Both the position numbers and the translations under genes were made by a program. From Sphingomonas endophytica (GTDB lineage Bacteria > Pseudomonadota > Alphaproteobacteria > Sphingomonadales > Sphingomonadaceae), in the NCBI RefSeq assembly GCF_014199415.1, contig NZ_JACIJN010000010.1, positions 114,172 through 178,171 of the forward strand: a DNA stretch of 64,000 nt. The letters are read 5' to 3'. The notes under the pieces are model-generated. The model saw nothing but the letters and a program-made list of their open reading frames with translations, did no database searches and was not told the DNA's origin. Shown here one piece after another: positions 1 to 9,353 of this stretch (position 1 is its first letter; each line of letters starts with the position of its first letter).

Positions 1-1506
1 GAATGCCTCATGGCCCGGCGTGTCGAGGAAGGTGACCTTCGACTTGTCCTTCAGCGTGACCTGATAGGCACCGATATGCTGGGTGATGCCACCGGCCTCG
101 CCGCGCACGACATCGGTGCCGCGCAGCGCGTCGAGCAGCGAGGTCTTGCCGTGATCGACATGGCCCATGATCGTAACGACCGGCGGACGCGTCTGCAGCG
201 TCTCGGCCGCATCCTCGGTGGTGTCCATCGCGAGATCGACGTCCGAGTCCGACACGCGGACGATGTTGTGGCCGAATTCGGTCACCAGCAGCTCGGCGGT
301 GTCCTGGTCGATCGTCTGCGTCATCGTGACGGGCATGCCCATCTTGAACAGCGTCTTGACCAGATCGGCGCCGCGCTCCGCCATACGGTTCGCGAGTTCC
401 TGCACCGTGATCGCCTCGGGCACCTGCACGTCGCGGACCTGCTTGGCCTGCGGTTCGCGCGGGCCGCCGAAGCCACGCTTCTCCTTCTCGCGGGCGCGCT
501 TGAGCGCCGCGAGGCTGCGGGCGCGTGCGCCATCCTCGTTGAGCGCGCGCGTGACGGTCAGCTTGCCGCCGCGACGCTCGTCACCCTTGCGATCCCGCTG
601 CTGCGGACGCGCCGGGCTGTTATTGCGCGGGGTCGCCTGACCGCTCGGCAGGCTGCGCGGCGCATTGCTGCCGCCAGTTGCGGAAGCGCTCGCCGCCGCC
701 GTCGGAGCCGCTGCGGGAGCCGGTGCCGGCGCCGGCTTGGGCTGCGGCTTGGGGATTTCGGGACGTGCGACCGGCGAGAAGCGCCGCGGCGCGGGCATCG
801 ACGGATCGCGACCCAGCCCAAGCGACGGGGCAGGCGCTGGCGTCGGCGCGGCACGCGGTGCGGGCGCCGGCTTCGGCGCCGCGGCGACCGGCGCCGGGGT
901 TGTCACTGCCGCCGGAGCGGGGGCAGGGGTCGGCGCAGGCGTAGCGGCAGGAGCCGGCGTGGTCGCTTCGACCGGTGCCGGGGCAGGCGCCGGGGCCGGG
1001 GTCGGCTCGGGCGCAGGCTGGGCGGCGACCGGCTCCGGCGCGGCTGGCGCGGGGGCGGGCGTCGGCTCCGCCGCCTTGGCGGTTGCCTCGGTTTCGGCAC
1101 GCGCGCGCTCTTCGGCACGACGACGCTCTTCTTCGGCGGCGCGCTGACGCTCGGCGTCCTCGCGACGGCGCGATTCCTCGAGCGTGTGCATCCGCTGGTC
1201 TTCGGCCTCGCGCAGCAGACGCGCCTGGCGCTCCTGCGCGGTCTCGTTCGAGACCGGCGGGCGCGGCGCGGGACGCGGCGCAGCGACCGGCGCGGCGGGC
1301 GCCGGGGTCGGCTCGGGTGCCGCAGTCGCCGCCTCGGGCGCACCGCCTTGCGGACCGAGCACGCGGCGACGCTTCACCTCGACCACCACCGTATTGCTAC
1401 GGCCGTGGCTGAAGCTCTGCTTCACCTTGCCGGTCTCGACCGTGCGCTTGAGCCCCAGCGGCTGGCGCATTCCGAGTTTCGGCTTGTCGTTGTCGGTCTC
1501 GCTCAC
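1..1506 (-). CDS. infB: Translation initiation factor IF-2, N-terminal two thirds (runs off left edge)
   Basis: IF-2 is the GTPase that places initiator fMet-tRNA on the 30S subunit. The 502 codons present begin at GTG 1506, directly after the ylxR stop, with an IF-2 N-terminal signature ([16 protein letters not shown]). There follows a very long low-complexity Ala/Pro/Glu region with a charged [17 protein letters not shown] coiled coil (about residues 60-330). The GTPase domain then starts with G1 GHVDHGKT near residue 447, and the window edge falls just after G3 DTPGHEAF (last residues). The effector, G4/G5 and C-terminal domains lie outside. The N-terminal signature makes the GTG start convincing. 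It is the last gene visible in the rimP-nusA operon. Confidence 0.96.
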   Translation of the reverse strand, partial: MSETDNDKPKLGMRQPLGLKRTVETGKVKQSFSHGRSNTVVVEVKRRRVLGPQGGAPEAATAAPEPTPAPAAPVAAPRPAPRPPVSNETAQERQARLLREAEDQRMHTLEESRRREDAERQRAAEEERRRAEERARAETEATAKAAEPTPAPAPAAPEPVAAQPAPEPTPAPAPAPAPVEATTPAPAATPAPTPAPAPAAVTTPAPVAAAPKPAPAPRAAPTPAPAPSLGLGRDPSMPAPRRFSPVARPEIPKPQPKPAPAPAPAAAPTAAASASATGGSNAPRSLPSGQATPRNNSPARPQQRDRKGDERRGGKLTVTRALNEDGARARSLAALKRAREKEKRGFGGPREPQAKQVRDVQVPEAITVQELANRMAERGADLVKTLFKMGMPVTMTQTIDQDTAELLVTEFGHNIVRVSDSDVDLAMDTTEDAAETLQTRPPVVTIMGHVDHGKTSLLDALRGTDVVRGEAGGITQHIGAYQVTLKDKSKVTFLDTPGHEAF

Positions 1507-2241
1507 TCAAATTCCTCGTGCAGTCTCACGGCCGGTAACGGTCGCCCCGGCAATGCCGGGCGCCGATGCGCCTTGCGCGGCCGTAGCGCAAGGTGCTGTA
1601 TTCAGATCAGGGCCGATAAAGTGCAGCCAACGATCGAGCGCTTCGCTGAGTCGTTTGGCCGCAGCGCGGTCGATGACGCCGATGTGTACCACATTTTCGC
1701 GGCCCAGCGCCAACGACAATATGGGGCGCGCCACCGGCAGTGCCAAGCCCCTGACGTCGGAACCTTCGCGATCGGACCCAACGCGCCACGCCTGCGCCAG
1801 CTTGCGGCACCCGTCCTCGGCCGCGTCGGCGGCGTGGTAGAGCGCGTGGAGCTTGCCCGAGCGCGCGGCGGCCTCGATCCGCTCCGAGCCGGTCAGGATC
1901 GTGCCCCCGCGCGATTCCAGCCCGAGCCGGTCGAGCGCATTGCGTTCCAGCGCGGCGGCGATCAGCGTGGGCAGATCGTCGGGGATCGTCAGCTCGCCGG
2001 TCTTGAACGCCCGCGCGAGCGCGCCGCGTAACTTGCCCTTGGCGATCGCCTGTTCCAGCCCGGCGCGATCGACCCCGATCCACGCCCCGCGGCCCGGCGC
2101 CTTCGCGCGCACGTCCGGCAGCACTCGCCCGTCAGGGGCGAGCGCCAGCCGGATTAGCGCCGCGGGCGACGCGCGCTCGCGGGTGAGGATGCAGGACCGT
2201 TCGGGAGCGCCGTCTAGCGTCTCATTGTCGGGGGTCCGCAT
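1507..2241 (-). CDS. ylxR: YlxR/DUF448 RNA-binding protein with C-terminal L7Ae-like region
   Basis: This 244-residue protein has an N-terminal YlxR (DUF448) domain with ERSCILTRE and GRGAWIGVDR-like segments. Its second half resembles the L7Ae/ribosomal-protein-like extension seen in alphaproteobacterial YlxR proteins of the nusA-infB operon. YlxR proteins are thought to bind RNA or nucleoid; the exact role is unclear. The start is taken at ATG 2241 because AAGGGAG lies six bases upstream; an ATG 57 bases further upstream has no such site. Its first 20 bases overlap the end of the tautomerase gene, and its TGA abuts the infB GTG, suggesting translational coupling. Confidence 0.85.
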   Translation of the reverse strand: MRTPDNETLDGAPERSCILTRERASPAALIRLALAPDGRVLPDVRAKAPGRGAWIGVDRAGLEQAIAKGKLRGALARAFKTGELTIPDDLPTLIAAALERNALDRLGLESRGGTILTGSERIEAAARSGKLHALYHAADAAEDGCRKLAQAWRVGSDREGSDVRGLALPVARPILSLALGRENVVHIGVIDRAAAKRLSEALDRWLHFIGPDLNTAPCATAAQGASAPGIAGATVTGRETARGI

Positions 2242-2452
2242 GTGCGTCTCCCTTGGCAACGGGCGCGTCGCGGTCGGCCAGCAACTGGCCGCCCGCACCG
2301 TAATTCTCGGTCGACACTTCCTCGATCACGATCTGCACCGCGGCCGGGTTCTTGCCCAGCCGCGTGACGAGCGACGTCGTGACGTCCGCCACGATCGCCG
2401 CTTTCTGTTCGCGCGTCGCCGCGCCGGCCAGTCGGATCGATACGAACGGCAT
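2222..2452 (-). CDS. 4-oxalocrotonate tautomerase-like small protein
   Basis: This 76-residue protein starts Met-Pro-Phe-Val, giving the N-terminal catalytic proline (Pro1 after Met removal) of the tautomerase superfamily. A typical QKAAIVADVTTSLVTRLGK helix follows. The family folds as a beta-alpha-beta hexamer and tautomerises enol/keto acids; the substrate here cannot be told. The ATG overlaps the nusA stop (ATGA), and the 3' end overlaps the ylxR start by 20 bases, so it is embedded in and coupled to the nusA operon. The C-terminal tail beyond about residue 62 is longer and more polar than in minimal 62-residue homologues. Placement between nusA and ylxR is unusual. Confidence 0.85.
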   Translation of the reverse strand: MPFVSIRLAGAATREQKAAIVADVTTSLVTRLGKNPAAVQIVIEEVSTENYGAGGQLLADRDAPVAKGDAHADPRQ

Positions 2453-4083
2453 CAGGCGTCCTGATCCTCCGACGCCGGCTCGGCGGGCTGCTCGGCGGCC
2501 GGCTCGTCGTCGAACCAGTGCGCGCGCGCGGCCATGATGATCTCATTGCCCTGCTCGTCGCTGAGGCCATACTCGCCCAGCACGCCGCCCTTGTTCTCGG
2601 GACGATCGGTGCGGCGCGGCGCATCGTCGTTGCGGCGGCGCGGCTCGGCGCGCTTCTTCTCGACCAGCTCGTCGGTCGCCAGATCGGCGAGGTCGTCGAG
2701 CGTCTTGATCCCGGCCTTGCCGAGCGTGACCAGCATCGCCTCGGTCAGATACGGCAGCTCGGCCAGCGCATCCTCGACGCCCAGCGCCTGCCGCTCCTCG
2801 CGATTGGCCTGTTCGCGGCGATCGAGCGCTTCCTGCGCACGGCTTTGCAGCTCCTGCGCGAGATCCTCGTCGAAGCCCTCGATCCCGGCCAGCTCGTCGA
2901 GTTCGACATAGGCGACCTCTTCCAGCGCGCCGAAGCCCTCGGCGACCAGCAGCTGCGCCAGCGTCTCGTCGACGTCCAGCTCGTTCTGGAAGGTCTCGGA
3001 ATTCTTGACGAACTCCTGCTGACGCTTCTCGCTGGCGTCGGTCTCGGTCAGGATGTCGATCGCCTTGGCGGTCAACTGGCTGGCGAGGCGAACGTTCTGG
3101 CCGCGACGGCCGATCGCGAGGCTGAGCTGATCGTCGGGGACGACCACCTCGATGCGATCCTCTTCCTCGTCGATCACGACGCGCGCGACGTTCGCCGGCT
3201 GCAACGCATTGACGACGAACGTCGCGGTGTCGGGCGACCACGGGATGATGTCGATCTTCTCGCCCTGCATCTCCTGCACGACCGCCTGCACGCGGCTGCC
3301 CTTCATGCCGACGCACGCGCCGACCGGGTCGATGCTCGAATCATGCGAGATGACGCCGATCTTGGCGCGGCTGCCCGGATCGCGGGCGGCGGCCTTGATC
3401 TCGATGATGCCGTCGTAGATTTCCGGCACTTCCTGCGCGAACAGCTTCTTCATGAAGTCGGGATGCGCGCGGCTCAGGAAGATCTGCGGCCCGCGGTTCT
3501 CGCGCACCACCTTCAGGATCAGCGAACGGATACGGTCGTTGACGCGCACCACCTCGCGCGGGATCTGCGCGTCGCGGCGGATCACGCCCTCGGCGCGGCC
3601 GAGGTCGACGACGATGTGGCCGAACTCGACGCGCTTGACGACGCCGGTGATGATCTCGCCGGCGCGTTCCTTGAACTCTTCATACTGGCGCTCGCGCTCG
3701 GCATCGCGGACCTTCTGGAAGATCGTCTGCTTGGCGGCCTGCGCCTGGATACGGCCGAACTCGATCGGCGGCAGCGGGTCGACCAGATAGTCGCCGACGC
3801 TCGCCCCCGGCTGCAGCTTCTGCGCGCCGTTGACGTCGACCTGCTTGTAGATGTCGTCGACCTGCTCGACCACCTCGACGACGCGCCACAGCCGCAGGTC
3901 GCCGTTGTTGGCGTCCAGCTTCGCGCGAATGTCCATTTCCTGGCCGTAGCGCGTGCGCGCGGCGCGCTGGATCGCGTCCTCCATCGCTTCGATGACGATC
4001 GCCTTGTCGATCATCTTCTCCGAAGCGACCGAATTGGCGATCGCGATCAGCTCCGCACGATTGGCGGTGACGCCGGTGGCCAT
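2452..4083 (-). CDS. nusA: Transcription termination/antitermination factor NusA
   Basis: NusA binds RNA polymerase and nascent RNA and modulates pausing, termination and antitermination. The 543 residues show the N-terminal polymerase-binding domain (about 1-130), an S1 domain (about 135-200), and KH1/KH2 (about 225-370, with VGACVGMKGSRVQAV and AIGRRGQNVRLASQLT). Acidic helix-hairpin-helix repeats follow (about 370-500), and a charged tail ends AAEQPAEPASEDQDA. This is the usual proteobacterial domain order and length. Its ATG overlaps the rimP stop (ATGA), and its own stop overlaps the tautomerase ATG. Confidence 0.97.
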   Translation of the reverse strand: MATGVTANRAELIAIANSVASEKMIDKAIVIEAMEDAIQRAARTRYGQEMDIRAKLDANNGDLRLWRVVEVVEQVDDIYKQVDVNGAQKLQPGASVGDYLVDPLPPIEFGRIQAQAAKQTIFQKVRDAERERQYEEFKERAGEIITGVVKRVEFGHIVVDLGRAEGVIRRDAQIPREVVRVNDRIRSLILKVVRENRGPQIFLSRAHPDFMKKLFAQEVPEIYDGIIEIKAAARDPGSRAKIGVISHDSSIDPVGACVGMKGSRVQAVVQEMQGEKIDIIPWSPDTATFVVNALQPANVARVVIDEEEDRIEVVVPDDQLSLAIGRRGQNVRLASQLTAKAIDILTETDASEKRQQEFVKNSETFQNELDVDETLAQLLVAEGFGALEEVAYVELDELAGIEGFDEDLAQELQSRAQEALDRREQANREERQALGVEDALAELPYLTEAMLVTLGKAGIKTLDDLADLATDELVEKKRAEPRRRNDDAPRRTDRPENKGGVLGEYGLSDEQGNEIIMAARAHWFDDEPAAEQPAEPASEDQDA

Positions 4084-4694
4084 CAGTGGGTTTCCTCTTC
4101 TTCCCCGTCCGCGTGCGCGGACATGTCGTCACTATCGTCCGTGGACGTTATCTGAATCTCTTCTTCCGCGCCCTCCATCGAGAACGGGACGGTGGCTTCG
4201 ATCAGCCGATCGGTCAGCACCAGCTTGGCATCGGCGATCAACGCGAACGGTACCTGCTCCAGCACGCCGGTGCGCGGATGGCGGATCGCGATCATCCCGT
4301 CGGAATCGATGCCCTCGAGGTCGCCCTTGAACTGCTTCTGCCCGTCGACCGCCTCGGTCAGCACGATCCGCGCTTCATGCCCGGCCCAGTCGATGAAGTC
4401 CTGTTTGCGGGTCAGCGGGCGGTCGATGCCCGGCGACGACACTTCCAGCCGGTACGCACCCTCGATCGGGTCCTTGCCGGCTTCTTCCAGTGCGTCGAGC
4501 TTGTCCGAGATGCGGCGCGACAGTTCGGCGCAATCGTCGATGTTGAGCTGCCGCGTGTCGGGCCGCTCGGCCATGATCTGCAGCGTGCGCTCGTCGTCCT
4601 TGCCGAACAGCCGGACGCGCACCAGCGCGAAACCGAGCGCATCGGCCTCTGGCTCGATCAACCGGACGAGGGGAGTGATGTCGTTCAAAAGCAC
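4083..4694 (-). CDS. rimP: Ribosome maturation factor RimP
   Basis: RimP assists maturation of the 30S subunit. The 203 residues contain the N-terminal alpha/beta domain (LVRLIEPEADALGFALVRVR), the conserved YRLEVSSPGIDRPLT segment near residue 82 and a C-terminal SH3-like domain. An acidic tail ends EEEETH. The first codon of the open frame is GTG (4694); a TTG six bases later (4688) is an alternative, and neither has a strong ribosome binding site. It is the first gene of the rimP-nusA-tautomerase-ylxR-infB operon. Confidence 0.93.
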   Translation of the reverse strand: MLLNDITPLVRLIEPEADALGFALVRVRLFGKDDERTLQIMAERPDTRQLNIDDCAELSRRISDKLDALEEAGKDPIEGAYRLEVSSPGIDRPLTRKQDFIDWAGHEARIVLTEAVDGQKQFKGDLEGIDSDGMIAIRHPRTGVLEQVPFALIADAKLVLTDRLIEATVPFSMEGAEEEIQITSTDDSDDMSAHADGEEEETH

Positions 4695-4884
4695 CTACCG
4701 CACATGCGTTTCTTGCCGCCGCGGAGCGAACCCCGCAGCCCCTTATCACCTCGCGATGTAAGAGAAAGCACCGTCCATATAGCGCCACTGCGCTACGCTC
4801 GCAAGCGCCTAGCCCCGCCTGCCGGAACAATGCAGGGAACACGGGTTTGTTGAATGAAATCCGGATGAAATAAGGAGAATCGGG

Positions 4885-6069
4885 GTGCTGTACCGTATCG
4901 CGCTCGCCGCCGTCGCGCTCACCGCTGCGGCGGCTTGCAACGGGGAGGATTCGGCCGCGGTGCAGCCGGTCGCCGCCGCGCCGACGCCGACGCCGAGCCC
5001 TTCACCCTCGCCGAGCGGCACGCCGGTTGCGGGGACGCCGTTCGCCCGCGCGGTGGTCGCCGATTTCGACGCGCCCTGGGCGATGACCTTCCTTCCCGAC
5101 CGGCGGATGCTGGTCACCGAGAAGAAGGGCGAATTGTTGCTCGTCAGCGCGGATGGCTCCGCCCGCCGCACGATCGCGACCATCGATGTCGATTCCGCCG
5201 GGCAGGGCGGATTGATGGACGTGGTGCTCGCCCCCGATTTCGCGACCAGCAAGCGCGTCTATTTCAGCTATTCGGCCGCCGGGCAGGGCGGCAAGGGCGT
5301 GGTGCTCGCGCGTGGCGTGCTGTCGGGCGACGCGGGGGCCGAACGTCTTTCGATGATCGAGGCGCTGTATCGCGCCACACCGTTGGTCAACGGCGACGGC
5401 CATTATTCGGGGCGGATCGCCTTCTCGCCCGACGGTCAGTATCTGTTCTTCACCAATGGCGACCGCCAGAAGTTCACGCCCGCGCAGGATAAAGGCGGGT
5501 CGCTCGGCAAGGTGCTGCGGCTCACCCCCGATGGCAAGCCGGCGGCGAACAACCCGCTCGCGGCACAGGGCTTCCTGCCCGAGGTATGGAGCAACGGGCA
5601 CCGCAACCTGCTCGGGCTCGCCTTCGACGCACAGGGCCATCTCTGGCAGCAGGAGATGGGGCCCAAGGGCGGGGACGAGCTGAACCTGGTGCTGCCCGGC
5701 CGCGATTACGGCTGGCCGAACGTCTCGAACGGCTCGAACTACGACGGCAGCGACATTCCCGACCATGCGCCCGGCGACGGCTTTGAGGCACCCAAGGTGT
5801 GGTGGAACCCGGTGATCTCGCCCGGCGGGCTGATGGTCTACTCGGGCGAGCTGTTCCCGCAGTACAAGGGTGACGCGTTCATCGGCGGCCTGTCGTCGCA
5901 GTCGCTGGTGCGCGTCGATCTGAACGGGATCAACGCGACCAAGGGCGACCAATGGTCGATGGGCGCGCGGATCCGCGAGGTCGAGCAGGGGCCCGACGGA
6001 GCGATCTACGTGCTGGAGGACGGCGGCGACTCGCAGGGCCGGTTGCTACGGTTGACGCCGGCGTCGTGA
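4885..6069 (+). CDS. PQQ-dependent sugar dehydrogenase-type lipoprotein (GSDH family)
   Basis: The 394-residue product has an N-terminal signal with a lipobox-like end (LTAAAAC, Cys18). A flexible PTPTPSPSPSPSG linker and a six-bladed propeller of the soluble aldose sugar dehydrogenase type follow. Recognisable blocks are DAPWAMTFLPDRRMLVTEK, GGLMDVVLAPDF, NGDGHYSGRIAFSPDG, EVWSNGHRNLLGLAFD, EMGPKGGDELN and DYGWP. Family members oxidise sugars with PQQ and Ca2+ in the periplasm; the substrate is unknown. The start is GTG 4885 with AAGGAG seven bases upstream. It is divergent from rimP and stands alone. Confidence 0.88.
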   Translation: MLYRIALAAVALTAAAACNGEDSAAVQPVAAAPTPTPSPSPSPSGTPVAGTPFARAVVADFDAPWAMTFLPDRRMLVTEKKGELLLVSADGSARRTIATIDVDSAGQGGLMDVVLAPDFATSKRVYFSYSAAGQGGKGVVLARGVLSGDAGAERLSMIEALYRATPLVNGDGHYSGRIAFSPDGQYLFFTNGDRQKFTPAQDKGGSLGKVLRLTPDGKPAANNPLAAQGFLPEVWSNGHRNLLGLAFDAQGHLWQQEMGPKGGDELNLVLPGRDYGWPNVSNGSNYDGSDIPDHAPGDGFEAPKVWWNPVISPGGLMVYSGELFPQYKGDAFIGGLSSQSLVRVDLNGINATKGDQWSMGARIREVEQGPDGAIYVLEDGGDSQGRLLRLTPAS

Positions 6070-6368
6070 ACCGTCGCGAGCAGAAGACGCGGGCTTCCGG
6101 ATCCAGTCCGTGATGACGGCAGGCGCGGACAGGCGACACCTTCACCCACCGTCGTCCCTGCGCAGGCAGGGGCCCGTGTCTGGCGAGTGTCGCGAATGGT
6201 TTGACACACTCGCTTTCGCTTATGTGTCAAATGCATTGCGCCTCCAACGCCAGCCATGGGCTCCTGCCTTCGCGGGAGCAACGGTAGCTTTCAGGGCAAG
6301 GCCTTGACGCTGCACCGCAGCATCGCCAGCTATGCCGTTCACCAGAACAGCCGACCCGGGGAAATCGC
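6070..6368. other. Intergenic region with a degenerate inverted repeat
   Basis: I see no gene in this 299-base gap between the sugar dehydrogenase and the MFS gene. It contains a degenerate family-C repeat (6151-6287) whose arms resemble the repeats at 39315 and 53751: TCGTCCCTGCGCAGGCAGG on the left and CTTCGCGGGAGCAACGGTA on the right. The promoter of the MFS gene presumably lies in its last 80 bases, but no clear -35/-10 pair was found. Confidence 0.5.
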
Positions 6369-7562
6369 ATGGCCATCGCCATCGCCGACGTGCGCACTGC
6401 ACCCGTCGGCTTGATCCATTTGTCGCTCGCGGTCGGCGGGTTTGCGATTGGCACCACCGAATTCGCGACGATGAGCCTGCTGCCCGATATGGCGCGCGAT
6501 CTCGGCGTCGACGCCCCGACTGCCGGGCACGTCATCAGCGCCTATGCGCTGGGCGTAGTGGTCGGTGCGCCGTTGCTCGCGGTGCTCGGCGCACGGATGG
6601 CGCGGCGGCATCTGCTCATCGCGTTGATGACCCTCTTCGCGCTCGGCAACGGCCTCTCCGCGCTGGCACCGACCTACGGCTGGATGATGCTGTTCCGCTT
6701 CATGGCGGGTCTGCCGCACGGCGCCTATTTCGGAATCGCGATGCTGGTCGCGGCGTCGCTGGTCGATCCGGGCCGGCGAACGCAGGCGGTCGCGCGCGTT
6801 ATTCTGGGGCTGACCGTGGCGACGATCGTCGGGGTGCCGCTCGCCAATTTCATGGGGCAGTTGCTCGGCTGGCGGTCGTGCTTCTTCGTCGTCGCCGGTC
6901 TGGCCGCGCTTACCGCCGCGTTGGTGGCGGTCTTCGCGCCGCGCGACCATGGCGATCCGGCGGCGAGCCCGCTGGCGGAACTGCGCGCGCTCCGGCGCCC
7001 GCAGGTGTGGCTGACGCTCGGGATCGGCGCGATCGGCTTCGGGGGATTGTTCGCGGTCTACACCTATCTCGCCGACACGATGGCCGACGTAACGCAGGTC
7101 GGCCCGCGCATGGTGCCGTTCGCGCTCGCGGCCTTCGGCGTCGGCATGACCGCGGGCAACCTGATCGTCCCGAAGTTCGCCGACCGTGCGCTGCTGCCGA
7201 CTGCCGCCGCGATCCTGGTGTGGAGCATCGCGGCGTTGCTGCTCTGGCCGCTCGCGGCTCAGCATTTCGCGACCGTGCTCGTCGCGATGGTCGCGATCGG
7301 GATCGGGGGGTCGCTCGGCACCGTACTCCAGACCCGGCTCATGGACGTCGCGGGCGACGCGCAATCACTGGCCGCCGCGCTCAACCATTCGGCATTCAAC
7401 ACCGCCAATGCGCTCGGGCCGTGGTTGGGCGGTATGGCGATCGCCGCTGGCTGGGGCTGGACGTCGACCGGTCTGGTCGGGGCGGCGCTCGGCGTCGCCG
7501 GACTGGTGGTGCTCGCCGGCTCGTGGCTGCTCCAGCGCCGTACCGCGCCGGCAACTACATGA
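6369..7562 (+). CDS. MFS transporter, AraJ/CmlA-like drug efflux type
   Basis: This 397-residue membrane protein has about twelve hydrophobic segments. The start of the MFS fold is clear (IGTTEFATMSLLPDMARDLGV, then the loop motif AVLGARMARRHLLIALM between TM2 and TM3). The sequence resembles the DHA1 group that includes AraJ and chloramphenicol exporters, so it is probably a proton-driven exporter of small molecules in the inner membrane. The substrate is not evident. Start ATG 6369 follows a GGGGAAA stretch. The last eight bases overlap the convergent small gene on the minus strand. Confidence 0.9.
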   Translation: MAIAIADVRTAPVGLIHLSLAVGGFAIGTTEFATMSLLPDMARDLGVDAPTAGHVISAYALGVVVGAPLLAVLGARMARRHLLIALMTLFALGNGLSALAPTYGWMMLFRFMAGLPHGAYFGIAMLVAASLVDPGRRTQAVARVILGLTVATIVGVPLANFMGQLLGWRSCFFVVAGLAALTAALVAVFAPRDHGDPAASPLAELRALRRPQVWLTLGIGAIGFGGLFAVYTYLADTMADVTQVGPRMVPFALAAFGVGMTAGNLIVPKFADRALLPTAAAILVWSIAALLLWPLAAQHFATVLVAMVAIGIGGSLGTVLQTRLMDVAGDAQSLAAALNHSAFNTANALGPWLGGMAIAAGWGWTSTGLVGAALGVAGLVVLAGSWLLQRRTAPATT

Positions 7563-7818
7563 CGATGCCGGGCTTCGCCTCCGCGATCGCCGCCAGCATC
7601 ATTCGCTCCCACACCGCAACATCGCCGGCCGCCGCCATCGCCGGGCTGGGTGCGCGCATCGTGTGCAGCACCGCGATCGCATCGTCGCGGTGATCCTTCC
7701 ATTGCGCATCGACCTGCGCGCTGGCCGATTCGACGGTGCCGTGCCCGTTGGCGCTCAGGTGCTGCGCGGCGAGCACGCGCGCGATCCGCTCGACGACCGG
7801 GGAGGTGGCAGTGTCCAT
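7555..7818 (-). CDS. Small protein of unknown function (87 aa)
   Basis: I do not recognise a family. The protein is soluble and mostly helical (TSPVVERIARVLAAQHLS, AMAAAGDVAVWERMMLAAI). The ATG at 7818 has GAGGAG about six bases upstream, which supports a real gene. It lies convergent to the MFS exporter with an eight-base overlap and is divergent from the riboswitch-controlled gcv operon, with which it shares the promoter region. Small proteins with this DDAIAVLHTMR style occur as hypotheticals in sphingomonads, but that is recollection, not shown here. Confidence 0.6.
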   Translation of the reverse strand: MDTATSPVVERIARVLAAQHLSANGHGTVESASAQVDAQWKDHRDDAIAVLHTMRAPSPAMAAAGDVAVWERMMLAAIAEAKPGIVM

Positions 7819-7878
7819 TGTCGATCTCCTCTACCTCGGGTGTAAACGTGCCGCGCACGTAACGGCTCCACTCGGCGA

Positions 7879-7906
7879 TTGACTCCCGCTCCGGCGGGCG
7901 TAGAGC
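7879..7906 (+). promoter_or_regulatory. Possible sigma-70 promoter of the gcv operon
   Basis: TTGACT (7879-7884) and TAGAGC (7901-7906) are separated by 16 bases and lie just upstream of the riboswitch, where the transcription start is expected. The -10 match is weak, so this is only a candidate. Confidence 0.25.
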
Positions 7907-7943
7907 GCGGTTCAGTCGATGCCGCGCGAGGGGCATGGGCAGG

Positions 7944-8140
7944 CGCGGGAGAGCGCGGCCGGCCTTTCAGGTCACCAGCCGCCGCCGAAGGAGCAACCAC
8001 CCCGGAATCTCTCAGGCAGCAGGGACCGCGCCGGCCGATCGACACTCTGGAAAGCGGCACGCAGGCTTCTGCCCGCGCGCCCACCGAAGGGGTAACCCGG
8101 CGCGACCGGGGAAAGCTCTCAGGTTCCGTGACAGAGGGGG
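7944..8140 (+). ncRNA. Tandem glycine riboswitch (two aptamers)
   Basis: Two consecutive gcvT-type glycine aptamers are visible. The first has GGGAGAGC (7947), GCCGAAGGAGCAA (about 7984) and TCTCTCAGGCA (8008), then AGGGACCG. The second begins GACACTCTGGAAAG (8041) and has CACCGAAGGGGTAA (about 8082), GCTCTCAGG (8115) and ACAGAGGGG. These are the hallmark conserved blocks of the class, in the tandem arrangement described for cooperative glycine sensing. It lies 62 bases before the gcvT ATG; no clear T-run terminator follows, so control may act on translation or through a less obvious structure. It is expected to turn the glycine cleavage operon on with glycine. Confidence 0.95.
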
Positions 8141-8202
8141 ACATTCGGATCGTCAACGGGCTTCGGCTCCGCGCACCGGCCTCTTGTGACGGAAGACCTG
8201 TG

Positions 8203-9351
8203 ATGAGCGATACGCCCGCCACCCATGAAGACGACGGTTTCGAGCCGCTGGAGATCCTGACGCTCCCGCTCGACGCCTGGCACCGCGCGAAGGGCGGCCG
8301 CATGGTCGAGTTCGCCGGCTATCACATGCCCGTTCAGTATGAGGGTATCATGGCCGAGCATCTCTGGACGCGCGAGAACGCCGGGCTGTTCGACGTTAGC
8401 CACATGGGCCAGTTGTCGATCACCGGCGATAACGTCGCCACCGCGCTCGAGGCGCTGATGCCCGCCGCGATTCATGATGCGCCGCTCAACAAGGCGCGTT
8501 ACTCGCTGCTGCTCAACGAAGAGGGTGGCGTGCTCGACGATCTGATGCTGACGCCGCAAGCCGCGGATCGCATCTACATGGTCGTCAACGGCGCGACCAA
8601 GTACGACGACGTCGCGCACATGATCGAGCATCTGCCCGACGACATCACGCTCAACATGATGGAAGACCACGCTTTGCTCGCGGTACAGGGGCCGAAGGCG
8701 GTCGACGCCGTCGCGCGGCTCGTGCCCGGTGTCGCGGCGCTGACCTTCATGCAGGCCGGCGCGTTCGAGTGGAACGGCCACGCGCTCTGGATCAGCCGCT
8801 CGGGCTATACCGGCGAGGACGGCGTCGAGATGTCGGTGCCCGCCGAGGCCGCCGAGGCGTTCGCCGACGCGCTGGTCGCGCAGCCCGAGATCAAGCCGAT
8901 CGGGCTCGGCGCGCGCGACTCGCTGCGGCTTGAGGCAGGGTTGCCGCTCTACGGTCACGACCTCGATCCCGCGATCACCCCGGTGCAGGCCGATCTCGGC
9001 TTCGCCTTGTTCAAGCGCCGCCGCGAGACCGCCGACTTTCCCGGCGCCGCGCGCATCCTTGCCGAGCGCGAGAGCGGCCCCGCCACCAAGCGCGTCGGCC
9101 TGCTGGTCGAGGGACGCCAGCCGGTCCGCGAAGGCGCCGACGTGCTCGACGCTTCGGGCGCGGTCGTCGGCCGCGTCACCAGCGGCGGCTTCGCGCCGTC
9201 GGTCGGGGCGCCGATCGCGATGGCCTATGTCCCGCTCGCCGATGCCGTTCCCGGCACCGTCGTTACCCTATCGCAGCGTGGCAAGGCGCACCGCGCCACC
9301 GTCACCGCGATGCCGTTCGTTCCCCACCGCTACTTCCGAGGAGTGAAGTAA
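8203..9351 (+). CDS. gcvT: Aminomethyltransferase, glycine cleavage T protein
   Basis: The T protein transfers the aminomethyl carbon from the lipoylated H protein to tetrahydrofolate and releases ammonia. The 382 residues show the family blocks [44 protein letters not shown] and [12 protein letters not shown], and end with the barrel-like C-terminal domain. The frame is open far upstream through the riboswitch, but ATG 8203 is chosen because GGAAG lies seven bases before it and homology begins there. It is the first gene of gcvT-gcvH-gcvPA-gcvPB. Confidence 0.96.
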   Translation: MSDTPATHEDDGFEPLEILTLPLDAWHRAKGGRMVEFAGYHMPVQYEGIMAEHLWTRENAGLFDVSHMGQLSITGDNVATALEALMPAAIHDAPLNKARYSLLLNEEGGVLDDLMLTPQAADRIYMVVNGATKYDDVAHMIEHLPDDITLNMMEDHALLAVQGPKAVDAVARLVPGVAALTFMQAGAFEWNGHALWISRSGYTGEDGVEMSVPAEAAEAFADALVAQPEIKPIGLGARDSLRLEAGLPLYGHDLDPAITPVQADLGFALFKRRRETADFPGAARILAERESGPATKRVGLLVEGRQPVREGADVLDASGAVVGRVTSGGFAPSVGAPIAMAYVPLADAVPGTVVTLSQRGKAHRATVTAMPFVPHRYFRGVK

Positions 9352-9353
9352 AG

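Noticed and set aside
10..2031. 673-codon open frame on the plus strand
   Set aside because: It is antisense to infB and ylxR, whose proteins are clearly recognised. Its product is Arg-rich low complexity, as expected from a GC-rich reverse frame.
2518..4155. 545-codon plus-strand frame opposite nusA and the rimP end
   Set aside because: Shadow frame created by GC-rich codon use of nusA; the product has no domain and the opposite strand is a complete NusA.
7879..8202. N-terminal extension of GcvT (108 codons in frame)
   Set aside because: The stretch is the glycine riboswitch. A proper ribosome binding site and the family start are at ATG 8203.
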